Origin: Lentibacillus salicampi
Lineage (GTDB): Bacteria; Bacillota; Bacilli; Bacillales; Amphibacillaceae
DNA length: 64,000 nt
NCBI RefSeq assembly: GCF_004565465.1
Contig: NZ_SRHY01000004.1
Span: forward strand, 1 to 64,000
Direction: 5' to 3'
The translations under genes were made by a program, and so were the position numbers. The notes under the pieces are model-generated. The model had not been told where the DNA came from. It worked only from the letters and a program-made list of their open reading frames with translations, and ran no database searches. Below, one piece after another: positions 27,300-36,560 of this stretch. Numbering within the stretch: position 1 is the first letter of the stretch; each line of letters opens with the position of its first letter.

Positions 27300-27719
27300 A
27301 TGCCAACGCCAAGTATGGAGGATTATATTGAACAAATTCATAACCTAATGGAATCAAAGGGATACGCGCGTGTATCTGATATCGCTGAAGCTTTGCTGGT
27401 ACACCCATCGTCTGTCACAAAAATGGTCCAAAAACTGGACAAGGATGGCTATCTTAACTACGAGAAGTACCGGGGATTTATTTTGACGCCAAAAGGCGAG
27501 AAACTAGGTGAACGGCTTGTCTACCGGCATGAATTGCTGGAAGAATTTCTCGAAGTTATTGGTGTTGACAGAGACAAGATATATGAAGATGTGGAAGGAA
27601 TCGAGCATCATCTTAGTTGGAATTCCATTGACCGGATTGGTGATCTTTTGCAGTATTTCAAAGCTGACAATGAACGTATTCATGATTTACAAAGCATCAT
27701 CCAGACAAGTGAAGCGTGA
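27300..27719 (+). CDS. mntR: Manganese-dependent transcriptional regulator MntR
   Basis: The 139-residue DtxR-family regulator represses manganese uptake genes when Mn(II) is bound. All six metal ligands of B. subtilis MntR fall at the same numbers with this start: Asp8, Glu11, His77, Glu99, Glu102 and His103. The winged-helix is [20 protein letters not shown]. An ATG four codons earlier (27288) would shift the numbering. Neither start has a strong ribosome site. No manganese transporter gene is in the window. Confidence 0.95.
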   Translation: MPTPSMEDYIEQIHNLMESKGYARVSDIAEALLVHPSSVTKMVQKLDKDGYLNYEKYRGFILTPKGEKLGERLVYRHELLEEFLEVIGVDRDKIYEDVEGIEHHLSWNSIDRIGDLLQYFKADNERIHDLQSIIQTSEA

Positions 27720-27876
27720 GTTGATAAATTGTGAGTTCTATTTTCCCCAATGTGTTCTTACATATATATAGAGTGGCTCTATATCCGTGGTCTGCGAAGG
27801 GATCTTTCGACACGGATTCAGAGTAATCATACACGAACCGTCAGTTAGAATGCGGTGCACAGCGGGGAGAGGACAG

Positions 27877-28767
27877 ATGAAAATTGATGGGGTATTTTCG
27901 GGCGGCGGTGTAAAGGCATATGCATTTGTTGGCGCGTTACAGCAAATTTCCGAACACAATCTTACGTTTGAGAGAGTGGCGGGGTCGTCTGCCGGTGCTA
28001 TGATAGCGGCCTTCCTTGCAGCTGGATATCGGTTTGACGAAATAGATGAAATCGTACAGGATCTGGACACTCGGAAACTGTTGGACCCACCTAAGTGGAC
28101 AACGATCATCCCTTTTTCCAAATGGATAAACCTTTATTTCCAGCTTGGCTTGTACAAGGGAAATAAACTTGAAAAATGGATTGCTCAACATTTGGAAAGA
28201 AAAAAAGTCCACACCTTTTACGATCTGAAACCAGGCTATTTAAAAGTGGTTGTGAGTGATATCTCGCTCGGTAAACTTGTTGTTATTCCAGATGATTTGA
28301 ACAGAATTTATGGGTTGAACCCGAATTATTTTCCGGTTGCAAAAGCAGTACGGATGAGTGCGGGTTTTCCATATTTGTTTATGCCCAAAAAAATACCAGG
28401 AAAATTGAACAGGAAAAGCCTGATTGTTGATGGGGGCTTATTAAGCAACTTTCCATTATGGGTTTTTAGAGACAAGGGGCACCGGAGCAAACGCCCGGTC
28501 ATCGGATTAAAATTAAGCAACTGGCCAGAACAGAAACAACCGCGCGATATTCATCATGCACTTGATATGTTTCATGCGCTGTTTTCCACGATGTTAAATG
28601 CTCATGATGCCCGTTATGTTTCCAAATCGGATCAGGATAATATTATTTTCATCCCAGTGGACCATGTGGAACCAACAGACTTCGCACTGACGCCGGCCGC
28701 GAAGGAATACTTGATTGAAACAGGAAAGAAAAGAGCAGATTCATTTCTTAAATACTGGCCGAACTAA
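27877..28767 (+). CDS. yqhO: Patatin-like phospholipase YqhO
   Basis: The 296-residue protein has the patatin oxyanion motif SGGGVKAYA near the N-terminus, the nucleophile elbow GSSAG and the Asp-Gly-Gly partner in VDGGLLSNFP, making a Ser-Asp dyad acyl hydrolase. Natural substrate unknown. The start at 27877 follows GGGGAGAGG; the upstream extension has no family match. It follows mntR as in Bacillus and converges on yqhP. Confidence 0.88.
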   Translation: MKIDGVFSGGGVKAYAFVGALQQISEHNLTFERVAGSSAGAMIAAFLAAGYRFDEIDEIVQDLDTRKLLDPPKWTTIIPFSKWINLYFQLGLYKGNKLEKWIAQHLERKKVHTFYDLKPGYLKVVVSDISLGKLVVIPDDLNRIYGLNPNYFPVAKAVRMSAGFPYLFMPKKIPGKLNRKSLIVDGGLLSNFPLWVFRDKGHRSKRPVIGLKLSNWPEQKQPRDIHHALDMFHALFSTMLNAHDARYVSKSDQDNIIFIPVDHVEPTDFALTPAAKEYLIETGKKRADSFLKYWPN

Positions 28768-28803
28768 AAACCGGGCACGTCTAAAAACTGGCCCGGTTTT
28801 TTC
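28766..28803. terminator. Bidirectional terminator
   Basis: AAAAACCGGGC and GCCCGGTTTTTT flank a loop between convergent yqhO and yqhP. Confidence 0.88.
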
Positions 28804-29155
28804 TTTTTGATTTATTGCCATCAATAACCCGCAGATGGGATGGGCGTTTATGCGATTTCTTTTTCAATGAAAACGACTGCGGACGTTTAGAAGGAGTGGT
28901 TGGTTTATTTTGTTGCCGGCTGTATTTGGCTTTGGATTGTTTAACCGCTTTTTTATACTTTTTGGAATCGTTTCCTGGTGTTCGTTTTCTGAAAAAGAGA
29001 AAATAGATTAACGCAAAAACAGCAATCCCGAATCCAACCATCGTAAATATACTGGTGAGAAAGGAAGCTGTATTGGTAAACAACTGTGCGACAACACCAA
29101 TAATGGCCAGGCCAATAACCGCATAAACCAGCAAAGCACCTTTATTTTGACTCAA
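28781..29155 (-). CDS. yqhP: YqhP-like membrane protein (SA1362 family)
   Basis: The 124-residue protein has two N-terminal membrane helices (about 8-28 and 33-53) and a strongly basic, Ser/Lys-rich cytoplasmic tail. The start is TTG with AAAGGAGGA seven bases upstream. It matches the position and layout of YqhP. Function is unknown. The neighbouring B. subtilis gene yqhQ is missing here. Confidence 0.75.
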   Translation of the reverse strand: MSQNKGALLVYAVIGLAIIGVVAQLFTNTASFLTSIFTMVGFGIAVFALIYFLFFRKRTPGNDSKKYKKAVKQSKAKYSRQQNKPTTPSKRPQSFSLKKKSHKRPSHLRVIDGNKSKRKNRASF

Positions 29156-29412
29156 CTGAATATCCTCCTTTCACGCTTATAGGACTGCCTGCTATACCTA
29201 TACCACGTTTATCGCAATTTTATCATCTTCTTAAAACATTTTTTGTGCTATTTATAATTGTTACCGTTCCTGTATAAAATATGCACGATTTACCAGAGTA
29301 TTTTATATGTCTTATTTTACTAGAAATTTGGCTTGAAAACCAGTTAATTGACCGCCCAATCACAGGATTGGTTTTGCGGTATTCGGTAACAATATAAATG
29401 GAGGTGTTTTTA

Positions 29413-29928
29413 ATGGAAAATCAAGATAAACTGGAGCAGGATAAACAGGAAGAACCGGTCAGTTTATTGTCCAGATCGTTGGTGACAGGGTTTGTCGGCG
29501 GATTACTAGGGGGTTTTTTTGGGATCGTCCTGTTCTATTTTAATTTTTCAGAAGTATCCCCGAAAAGCTATCTGCTCCGTTCATGGCTTACGGCGAGCTG
29601 GATCGACAGTTGGCTTGGGACCGTTTTGTCGATTTTGATGATCGGGGTCATTTCATTGCTGACAGCGTTTATTTACTATGTACTCTTTAAAAAAATCAAC
29701 TCACTCATGATGGGCATCGCTTATGGGATTGTTATGTGGTTTATTGTTTTTTATATCATTCAGCCAATTTTTCCGAACATCCCCCCATTGATGGAATTGA
29801 GTGCCAATACTATTGTTTCGACAGTCTGTTTATATATATTATACGGTACGTTTATCGGATACTCTATATCGTATGATTATAACGATACCATGTATAAATT
29901 AAGAGCTGATAAGGAACGAAAAAGCTAA
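29413..29928 (+). CDS. yqhR: YqhR membrane protein
   Basis: The 171-residue protein has a charged N-terminus and four membrane helices (about 20-40, 67-91, 97-115, 134-153), matching YqhR, a conserved membrane protein of spore formers with no assigned role. The ATG at 29413 has GGAGGTG correctly spaced; the ATG at 29398 overlaps that site. Confidence 0.82.
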   Translation: MENQDKLEQDKQEEPVSLLSRSLVTGFVGGLLGGFFGIVLFYFNFSEVSPKSYLLRSWLTASWIDSWLGTVLSILMIGVISLLTAFIYYVLFKKINSLMMGIAYGIVMWFIVFYIIQPIFPNIPPLMELSANTIVSTVCLYILYGTFIGYSISYDYNDTMYKLRADKERKS

Positions 29929-29995
29929 ATGATGATCCTGCTGTTACGCAATTGTTTTAGTTTATGGTACACTGGAACAGTCCATAACGATTAAA

Positions 29996-30076
29996 GTTGT
30001 TCAAGAAGCCTGGTAAAAATGACACATCGAATTTTTGGGTCTGTTTTTATCCTATTCCTTTTTGAGCACGCATTAT
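29996..30076. repeat. 80-bp imperfect palindrome, copy A
   Basis: GTTGTTCAAGAAGCCTGG followed by TAAAAATGACACATCGA, ending in TTTTTATCCTATTCC and TTTTTGAGCACGC. The outer parts (TGTTCAAGAAG and CTTTTTGAGCA) and TAAAAA/TTTTTA pair to a long hairpin. A closely similar sequence occurs at 33992-34076. Here it fills the gap before aroQ. Confidence 0.75.
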
Positions 30077-30104
30077 TCTGATTGTTAAAGGAATGAACAA
30101 TAAT

Positions 30105-30539
30105 ATGAACCGTCTTTTACTGATGAATGGTCCGAATATTAATTTATTGGGCAAACGGGAAAAAGAAATCTATGGGGAATTCACATTACAGACGATCGAA
30201 GACAATTTGACCGAACTGGTTCAAGCTTACAGTGGGGAACTGGATTGTTTTCAGTCAAATCATGAAGGAGATCTGATCGATTATCTGCATCAGGCAAATG
30301 AATTGGCGTATGACGGGATTATTTTTAACCCTGCTGCATACACCCATACGAGTATTGCACTAAGAGATGCGATTGCTGCAATCAATGTGCCAGTTATCGA
30401 AGTGCATATTTCTAACGTGCACAACCGTGAGGCTTTTCGACACAAGTCGATGCTAGCAGCTGTTTGTTATGGACAGATTGTCGGCTTTGGCATGAATAGC
30501 TATCGGCTTGCGGCACTAGCTTTTCTGGAAAATAAATAG
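30105..30539 (+). CDS. aroQ: 3-Dehydroquinate dehydratase, type II
   Basis: The 144-residue dodecameric enzyme makes 3-dehydroshikimate in the shikimate pathway. Seen: NGPNINLLG (8-16), the catalytic tyrosine in KEIYGEF, NPAAYTHTSIALRDA, and the active-site histidine in EVHISN. The ATG at 30105 gives the family N-terminus; an ATG four codons upstream abuts the AAAGGA site. The next gene begins 15 bases after the stop. Confidence 0.93.
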   Translation: MNRLLLMNGPNINLLGKREKEIYGEFTLQTIEDNLTELVQAYSGELDCFQSNHEGDLIDYLHQANELAYDGIIFNPAAYTHTSIALRDAIAAINVPVIEVHISNVHNREAFRHKSMLAAVCYGQIVGFGMNSYRLAALAFLENK

Positions 30540-30554
30540 AAAGGGATGATCTTT

Positions 30555-31616
30555 TTGGGGAAATTGACCAAACTTCGAAAAAAATTACAGGATAACAACC
30601 TGGATGCTATTTTAATTACCAGTGCTATCAATCGAAGGTATATTACCGGTTTTACTGGAACGGCAGGCGTAGCCGTTATCAGTGAGAATGATGCGCGCTT
30701 CATTACAGACTTCCGCTACATAGAGCAGGCAAATAAACAGGCGACCGACTTTACCGTTGTCGAACATAAAGAATTCATTCATAAAGAAATGAATGAACAG
30801 TTAAAACAAATGAATGCAAAACGCGTCGGCTTTGAAAAAGACCATGTGACGTTTTCCACCTATGAACGCTATGAAGAAACGTTTGACGCCGAGCTCGTTC
30901 CGGTCAGTGGGCTGGTTGAGGAGTTGCGTTTAGTCAAATCAGACGATGAACTGGCTATTTTAAAACAGGCAGCCAAAATAGCTGATGATGCATTTCGGCA
31001 TATCCAGGGCTATATTAAACCGGGTGTCAAGGAAATAGATATCTCTAATGAACTTGAATTTTTCATGCGCAGACAGGGCGCAACGTCATCCAGCTTTGAC
31101 ACGATTGTTGCATCAGGTTACCGGGCTGCTCTTCCACATGGTGTTGCTTCTGACAAAGAAATTCAATCCGGCGAACTGGTAACCATGGATTACGGCGCTC
31201 TGTTAAATGGCTACTGCTCTGATACGACCAGAACAGTTGCTGTAGGAGAGATTAATGATGAACTTAAGACGATCTATAACACGGTTCTTGAGGCACAGCT
31301 GCGTGGTGTTGACGGAATCAAACCGGGTATGACCGGTAAAGAAGCTGATGCCGTGACAAGAGACTATATAAAAGAAAAAGGGTTTGGTGACTATTTTGGT
31401 CATTCAACAGGGCACGGGCTCGGTATGGAAGTGCATGAGGGTCCGGCATTGTCTTTTCGATCTGACAAAAAGCTGGAGCCCGGCATGGTCGTGACGGTTG
31501 AGCCCGGAATTTATATTCCTAACGTTGGCGGCTGCCGAATTGAAGATGATCTCGTCATAACAGAATCAGGCAATGAACGATTGACAAATGCAGAAAAAGA
31601 ACTAATCCAACTCTAG
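30555..31616 (+). CDS. yqhT: M24 family Xaa-Pro dipeptidase (YqhT)
   Basis: The 353-residue metallopeptidase has a creatinase-like N-terminal domain and a pita-bread domain with the metal ligands in [31 protein letters not shown] and IEDDL. It cleaves prolyl peptides, fitting its coupling to efp, whose product helps translate proline runs. I prefer the TTG at 30555, nine bases after AAAGGG and giving the B. subtilis length, over the ATG at 30546, which touches that site. Confidence 0.9.
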   Translation: MGKLTKLRKKLQDNNLDAILITSAINRRYITGFTGTAGVAVISENDARFITDFRYIEQANKQATDFTVVEHKEFIHKEMNEQLKQMNAKRVGFEKDHVTFSTYERYEETFDAELVPVSGLVEELRLVKSDDELAILKQAAKIADDAFRHIQGYIKPGVKEIDISNELEFFMRRQGATSSSFDTIVASGYRAALPHGVASDKEIQSGELVTMDYGALLNGYCSDTTRTVAVGEINDELKTIYNTVLEAQLRGVDGIKPGMTGKEADAVTRDYIKEKGFGDYFGHSTGHGLGMEVHEGPALSFRSDKKLEPGMVVTVEPGIYIPNVGGCRIEDDLVITESGNERLTNAEKELIQL

Positions 31617-31633
31617 TTAAGGAGGATTTTGAT

Positions 31634-32194
31634 ATGATTTCGGTAAATGATTTTAAGACTGGCCTGACCATCGAAGTCGATAATGATATCTGGCAAGTAA
31701 TGGATTTTCAGCACGTTAAACCAGGAAAAGGTGCTGCTTTTGTCCGGTCGAAATTACGGAATCTGCGGAATGGCAATATTCAGGAAAAAACCTTCCGTGG
31801 CGGTGAAAAAGTGAACAAAGCACATATTGAAAACAGGAAGATGCAATATTTATATGCCTCCGGTGACAGTCATGCGTTTATGGATACAAACACTTACGAA
31901 CAGCTGGAACTGCAGACAAGTCAGATTGAAGACAAGTTAAATTTCTTGCGCGAAAATATGGAAGTGTCTATCATAACCTACGAAGGTGAAATAATCGGTG
32001 TCGAACTTCCTAAAAATGTTGAACTGACCGTAACCGAAACAGAACCGGGTTTAAAAGGTGACACAGCAAGCGGTGGATCGAAACCGGCGACACTGGAAAC
32101 CGGTTATGTTGTCCAAGTTCCCCTCTTTATTAACCAGGGAGATGTATTGTTGATTAGCACGTCGGAAGGTAAGTATGTATCAAGAGCTCATTAA
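31634..32194 (+). CDS. efp: Translation elongation factor P
   Basis: The 186-residue factor relieves ribosome stalling at polyproline. Three beta-barrel domains are collinear with known EF-P. The tip loop KPGKGAAF carries Lys32, the residue that B. subtilis modifies to 5-aminopentanol-lysine. AAGGAGG precedes the ATG. The aroQ-yqhT-efp order is standard in Bacilli. Confidence 0.96.
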   Translation: MISVNDFKTGLTIEVDNDIWQVMDFQHVKPGKGAAFVRSKLRNLRNGNIQEKTFRGGEKVNKAHIENRKMQYLYASGDSHAFMDTNTYEQLELQTSQIEDKLNFLRENMEVSIITYEGEIIGVELPKNVELTVTETEPGLKGDTASGGSKPATLETGYVVQVPLFINQGDVLLISTSEGKYVSRAH

Positions 32195-32205
32195 TCATGA
32201 ATGTT

Positions 32206-32237
32206 AAAGCGATCCTGCAAAACAGGGTCGTTTTTTT
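32206..32237 (+). terminator. Terminator after efp
   Basis: GCGATCCTG and CAGGGTCG stem with a CAAAA loop, then seven T. Confidence 0.85.
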
Positions 32238-32263
32238 AATGTCCAGGAAATCATATTTTCAAA

Positions 32264-32485
32264 AACGCTGTAGATAACTGGTAACCTGGTCAGTCATGTC
32301 CAGCTTCGACGTACAGGACGTACTAGTGCCGGCGTTGGCACAGGACGTGCCGAACTTAGCCGGCCAGCGCCTACTCCCTCGAGGTCTTAAGCAATTCGTG
32401 GCAAAACCGCCATTACAAATTCTTGCTTAAGCTTTTCGGGGATGAACAAGGCGCCCCGCGCTTTTCTTAGGGGCTTTTTTACTGT
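32264..32485. repeat. Dispersed hairpin repeat, copy 2
   Basis: The left edge (GATAACTGGTAACCTGGTC, then AGTCATGTCCAGC) matches copy 1, and the right part (CCTCGAGGTCTTAAGCAA, TTGCTTAAGCTTTTCGGGG, GAACAAGGCGCCCCGCGC) matches copy 3. Between lies an extra block with short internal repeats (GTACAGGACGTAC, GGCACAGGACGTGCC). CTTAAGCAA and TTGCTTAAG form the central stem. It occupies most of the 360-base efp-spoIIIAA gap. Confidence 0.7.
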
Positions 32486-32493
32486 ATGCCGAG

Positions 32494-32521
32494 TCATAAT
32501 TCGCGTTTTTCAACATACATT
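32494..32521 (+). promoter_or_regulatory. Sigma-E promoter of the spoIIIA operon
   Basis: TCATAAT, 13 bases, CATACATT matches the mother-cell sigma-E consensus (KMATATT, 14-15 bases, CATACANT) with one mismatch and a slightly short spacer. It lies 36 bases before spoIIIAA, whose operon is sigma-E-controlled in B. subtilis. Confidence 0.7.
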
Positions 32522-32556
32522 TACTAACAAGCTATTGTAAAGGTGAGGGCATTTGA

Positions 32557-33534
32557 ATGGACGAGATATTGCGCTTATTTCCAGAAAACTTTAGACAAGC
32601 CTTAAACAAAAAAATCAGCGGCCGCTGGTCTAAGATACAGGAAATCCGCTTCCGGCTTCAACAACCGCTTGAATTAGTCTTTGACGGCCATACAGAATGG
32701 CTGGATCGCCTCAAACCTGACAAGAATGACGGCATGTTTTTGCTGAATCAGCTGAGTGAATTTTCCCTCTACCGGATGGAAGATGAATTAAGGGAAGGGT
32801 ACGTCACCATCGAGGGCGGACACCGTGTCGGATTATCCGGTAAAGTGAATACACTAAATGGTCAGGTGAAAGCAATCCAGAATATTACGTATTTCAATAT
32901 TCGCATTGCCAAACAAACAATCGGAGCGGCACGTCCACTTATACCATATTTATATGATCATCAGTATCTTAATACACTCCTGATTGGTCCGCCGCAAACA
33001 GGAAAAACAACGCTGGTCCGTGATCTGACCCGTCTGATCGGGACAGGCTGGGATAAAGCAGGCGCGCATAAAGTTGGGGTCGTGGACGAGCGTTCGGAAA
33101 TTGGCGGTTCAAAAAAAGGAGTCCCCCAGCATGATTTAGGCCTGAGGACCGATGTGATGGACGCCTGTCCAAAAGATGAGGGGATGATGATGATGATCAG
33201 GTCGATGTCACCTGAAGTACTGGTCGTTGATGAAATCGGCAGTGAATCTGATGTAGCGGCATTAATGGAAGCCATTAATGCCGGTGTGGCTGTCATCTGT
33301 ACCATCCACAGTAATTCACTGGAGGCGTTGAAGAAACGTCCGTCTTTAAAGCCGCTGTTTACACAACACGTTTTCCAGCGGTTTGTCCTATTAAACAGGC
33401 GGGAGGGCCCAGGGGCTATTTACCGGATTTATAATGAACATGAAGAGAATCTTTTGCAGAAATCGAGGTGCGTAACAAATGCAGTGGATTGGCGCGCTTC
33501 TTTTCATAGGCACCACAACACTGATCGGGTTTGA
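32557..33534 (+). CDS. spoIIIAA: Stage III sporulation ATPase SpoIIIAA
   Basis: The 325-residue secretion-ATPase-like protein has Walker A GPPQTGKTT (144-152), VVDERSEIGG and the VLVVDEIG Walker B. It energises the SpoIIIA-SpoIIQ channel between mother cell and forespore. AAGGTGAGG precedes the ATG. The frame overlaps spoIIIAB by 56 bases, giving a C-terminal tail about 18 residues longer than the B. subtilis protein (307); a natural family end lies near residue 310. Confidence 0.93.
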   Translation: MDEILRLFPENFRQALNKKISGRWSKIQEIRFRLQQPLELVFDGHTEWLDRLKPDKNDGMFLLNQLSEFSLYRMEDELREGYVTIEGGHRVGLSGKVNTLNGQVKAIQNITYFNIRIAKQTIGAARPLIPYLYDHQYLNTLLIGPPQTGKTTLVRDLTRLIGTGWDKAGAHKVGVVDERSEIGGSKKGVPQHDLGLRTDVMDACPKDEGMMMMIRSMSPEVLVVDEIGSESDVAALMEAINAGVAVICTIHSNSLEALKKRPSLKPLFTQHVFQRFVLLNRREGPGAIYRIYNEHEENLLQKSRCVTNAVDWRASFHRHHNTDRV

Positions 33535-33991
33535 TATTAGCAGGAAATTAAACGAACGGCCAAAACAGATCAGGCATATGAAAAATGCCTTGCAGATTTT
33601 GGAAGCAGAAATATTGTACAGTCAATTACCTTTACAGGATGTATTTGCGACGATCGCGATGCAGATTCCGGAGCCGATCAGCTCATTTTTTAATCAGTTG
33701 GATATTTCACTAAGTCAAAATAATCGTGATTTGTACCACGTATGGACAACGCATTTAGACGAATTAATGGCTTCCTCAGCGTTTGATGCAAATGAAGGGG
33801 AAATTCTTAAACAGTTTGGTAGAACGCTTGGTCAGCACGATTTTGATCAGCAGCAGAAGCATATTCATCTGACCATTAAACATTTGGATCGTGAACTCGA
33901 TGACGCACGGGATAACCAATATAAATACAGTAAAATGGCGAAAAGTTTAGGACTTTTATGCGGTCTGTTTATTGTATTGCTGCTCATATAA
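33479..33991 (+). CDS. spoIIIAB: Stage III sporulation protein SpoIIIAB
   Basis: The 170-residue protein has a GspF-like helical domain between an N-terminal and a C-terminal membrane helix (ALLFIGTTTLIG and SLGLLCGLFIVLLLI), forming part of the SpoIIIA channel complex in the mother-cell membrane. GAGGTG lies eight bases upstream of the ATG, inside spoIIIAA. Confidence 0.9.
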   Translation: MQWIGALLFIGTTTLIGFDISRKLNERPKQIRHMKNALQILEAEILYSQLPLQDVFATIAMQIPEPISSFFNQLDISLSQNNRDLYHVWTTHLDELMASSAFDANEGEILKQFGRTLGQHDFDQQQKHIHLTIKHLDRELDDARDNQYKYSKMAKSLGLLCGLFIVLLLI

Positions 33992-34076
33992 GGTTGTACA
34001 AAAGGTCCGGTAAAAATGACACATCGACTTCTTGGTTCTTGGTTCTTTTTATCTTCCTTTTTGAACACGCTCATTT
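33992..34076. repeat. 80-bp imperfect palindrome, copy B, inside spoIIIA operon
   Basis: GTTGTACAAAAGGTCCGG, TAAAAATGACACATCGA, TTTTTATCTTCC, TTTTTGAACACGC: the same layout and many identical bases as copy A at 29996. The outer sequences pair to an imperfect stem of more than 20 bp. It fills the spoIIIAB-spoIIIAC gap, the only sizeable gap in the operon. Confidence 0.78.
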
Positions 34077-34097
34077 AGAGAGGGAAGGGGTACGTCT

Positions 34098-34304
34098 ATG
34101 GGTATTGATGCTTCCATGTTATTTCAAATCGCGGGAATTGGAATTATTGTTGCACTGATTCATACCATTCTGAAGCAAATGGGAAAAGAAGATATGGCCC
34201 ATTTTGCAACCATTATCGGGTTTGTCATCGTCATGGTAATGGTTGTTAATCAACTTTCAGATCTTTTTCAACAGATTAAATCAGTATTCCTTTTTCAGGG
34301 GTAG
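34098..34304 (+). CDS. spoIIIAC: Stage III sporulation protein SpoIIIAC
   Basis: The 68-residue protein consists of two membrane helices with a conserved KQMGKEDMA loop, as in SpoIIIAC (68 residues in B. subtilis). It is a channel subunit. GGAAGGGG precedes the ATG. Confidence 0.93.
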   Translation: MGIDASMLFQIAGIGIIVALIHTILKQMGKEDMAHFATIIGFVIVMVMVVNQLSDLFQQIKSVFLFQG

Positions 34305-34310
34305 TCATAG

Positions 34311-34703
34311 ATGGAAATCATTCAAATCGTCATGATTGGAATCATTGCTAGTATTCTTTATATGGTGTTAAAAGAAATCAATGCTTCCTTTGCGTTTTTT
34401 TTAGTTCTTGTAACAGCTATCCTGATTTTTTTAGCGGTCATCCAACAAATCGGTATTATTTTCAGAATGATTGAGTCATTGGGAAATAAAGCAAATGTTG
34501 ACGGCATGTATATGCAAACGATTTTAAAAATCATCGGGATCGCTTATATTACGGAACTTGGAGCAAACCTCACAAAGGATGCCGGGCTCGGCTCAGTGGC
34601 AGCCAAGATCGAACTGGCCGGAAAGATATTCATCCTCCTGCTGGCTGTTCCGATTATTACTGCTGTTATCGAGGCGATATTAAGCTTCGTATCTGCGGTT
34701 TAG
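34311..34703 (+). CDS. spoIIIAD: Stage III sporulation protein SpoIIIAD
   Basis: The 130-residue protein has four membrane helices, with KANVDGMYMQTILKIIGIAY and the LGSVAAKIELAGK segment typical of SpoIIIAD. It resembles a duplicated SpoIIIAC and lies seven bases after it. Confidence 0.93.
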   Translation: MEIIQIVMIGIIASILYMVLKEINASFAFFLVLVTAILIFLAVIQQIGIIFRMIESLGNKANVDGMYMQTILKIIGIAYITELGANLTKDAGLGSVAAKIELAGKIFILLLAVPIITAVIEAILSFVSAV

Positions 34704-34723
34704 GAAAGGGGTAATGGGCTCGC

Positions 34724-35917
34724 ATGATACAAACTAAGCGGATAATTGCCGGCGTCTTGTTAATTCTATTGTTGCTTTTTGTAGGACAGGCAGCCGTGTC
34801 TGCAGCGGAAAATCAGGAGGAACTCAGGCCAGAGGATATAGAAAACCAGCTGCTGAATGATATCTCACTTGATGGTATTCAATCCTATTGGAAAACCCTA
34901 ACAGATGATTATGGAGGGTATGTGCCGGAACTGGAAAAAACAAGTATTTATGAATTTGTTAAAGATGATGGTTCATTTTCGATTAAAAGTACATTATGGG
35001 GTCTTGTTGAGTATTTACTTCATGAGCTGATTCTGAATGGAAAATTATTAGGCACCCTGTTGATGCTCACACTATTTTCAACGATTTTACAGACGATGCA
35101 TACAGCTTTTGAAAGGGGTGCTGTCAGTAAAATTGCTTACTATGTGGTTTATATTGTCTTAATATACCTGGTTTTAAACAGCTTTTATCTGGCGGTGTCC
35201 TATGCCAATGATGCGATTGACATGATGAGCAGTTTCATGATTGCGTTATTGCCGTTGATGTTAGGAATCATGGCTACACTCGGGAATGTTATAACGGTTT
35301 CTTTTTTTCACCCGATTATCATATTTCTGATTAACGTGAGCGGCGTGCTCGTATCCAGATTTATTTTACCCTTATTATTTCTGGCGGCTCTTTTATTAAT
35401 TGTGAGCGATTTGAATGAAAACTATAAAGTAACAAACTTGGCCAATTTGTTTAAGCAAGTCGGGATGGGAACGTTAGGTGTATTTTTAACCATCTTTTTA
35501 GGTGTTATGTCAGTACAGGGAGCAACAAGTGCTGTGCAGGATGGCGTGGCGATGAAAACCACCAAATTCATTACCGGTAATTTTATCCCGGTAGTCGGGA
35601 GGACATTTACAGATGCAACCGACACGATTTTAAGTGCTTCCCTGTTATTGAAAAATGCTGTCGGGATTGTCGGGGTCGTAATGATTGTATTGATTGCCAT
35701 ATTTCCGGCTATTAAGATATTTGCCATCGCCCTGGTTTACAAGCTGTCAGCAGCCATTTTACAACCAATTGGAGCGGGGCCTGTCATATCAGCACTCGAG
35801 ACCATCAGTAAATATATTGTATTCATTCTTGCTTGTCTATTAGCCGTCACCTTAATGTTTTTTTTAGCAATTGTTATCTTAGTAGCTGCCAGTAATATTA
35901 CAATTCTCCTGCGTTAG
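34724..35917 (+). CDS. spoIIIAE: Stage III sporulation protein SpoIIIAE
   Basis: The 397-residue protein starts with a signal peptide (hydrophobic to about 24, then AAVSAAE) and an extracytoplasmic domain of about 80 residues, followed by seven or eight membrane helices with the GVMSVQGATSAVQDGVAMKT signature. It has permease-like topology in the SpoIIIA feeding channel. Confidence 0.93.
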   Translation: MIQTKRIIAGVLLILLLLFVGQAAVSAAENQEELRPEDIENQLLNDISLDGIQSYWKTLTDDYGGYVPELEKTSIYEFVKDDGSFSIKSTLWGLVEYLLHELILNGKLLGTLLMLTLFSTILQTMHTAFERGAVSKIAYYVVYIVLIYLVLNSFYLAVSYANDAIDMMSSFMIALLPLMLGIMATLGNVITVSFFHPIIIFLINVSGVLVSRFILPLLFLAALLLIVSDLNENYKVTNLANLFKQVGMGTLGVFLTIFLGVMSVQGATSAVQDGVAMKTTKFITGNFIPVVGRTFTDATDTILSASLLLKNAVGIVGVVMIVLIAIFPAIKIFAIALVYKLSAAILQPIGAGPVISALETISKYIVFILACLLAVTLMFFLAIVILVAASNITILLR

Positions 35918-35927
35918 GGGTGGGACC

Positions 35928-36560
35928 ATGGATATGCTGATTAATTGGGTGACCCAAATCATTATATTTTTGCTGCTGGCATCTGTGGTGGACTTGCTCA
36001 TTCCGGCAAATTCAATGAAAAAATATGTCAAGTTGGCAATGGGTCTGATCCTGATCCTCATTTTTTTAAAACCGGTCTTTTATTTGTTTGAGTTCGATGT
36101 GAGACAGGCGCTGGAAGAGTCTTTCACAGAGGTGAATCACATGCAGAATGAAAATAATCAAGCAGAAAATTTAATGAAAAAGCAAAAAAATGAAATACAA
36201 GCCTCCCAACATGCATATATTTTAGAACAAATGGCTGTCCAATTAAAAGATTTAGCAAACGACCCCTTGCAAGCGAAATATCAACAAGAAATCGCGCATA
36301 TCGATTTTCAATTTTCTGCAGAGACTGAACTTAATTACGACAATTTGAATGAACATTTGGATGAAGTCGAGGTAACATTGAAAGAATCCGAATCCAGGGA
36401 GGGGGGAGTGGACGCTGTTGAGGATGTGGTCATTAACACGGATAAGCCGTTGAACAACGAAACGGAAATTGATGCGGATGGGGTTAAACAGCTATTACAC
36501 AATGAATGGGATGTAGACAAAGAGAAGATCACCATTTTAGGGGAGGGAGGGTCATTTTGA
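35928..36560 (+). CDS. spoIIIAF: Stage III sporulation protein SpoIIIAF
   Basis: The 210-residue protein has two membrane helices (about 5-23 and 33-53) and a soluble domain facing the intermembrane space that forms a ring-building fold in B. subtilis. Its TGA overlaps the TTG of spoIIIAG. Confidence 0.9.
   Translation: MDMLINWVTQIIIFLLLASVVDLLIPANSMKKYVKLAMGLILILIFLKPVFYLFEFDVRQALEESFTEVNHMQNENNQAENLMKKQKNEIQASQHAYILEQMAVQLKDLANDPLQAKYQQEIAHIDFQFSAETELNYDNLNEHLDEVEVTLKESESREGGVDAVEDVVINTDKPLNNETEIDADGVKQLLHNEWDVDKEKITILGEGGSF

Noticed and set aside
27802..27808. 0A box before yqhO
   Set aside because: A single TTCGACA heptamer with no sporulation-type promoter near it is expected by chance.
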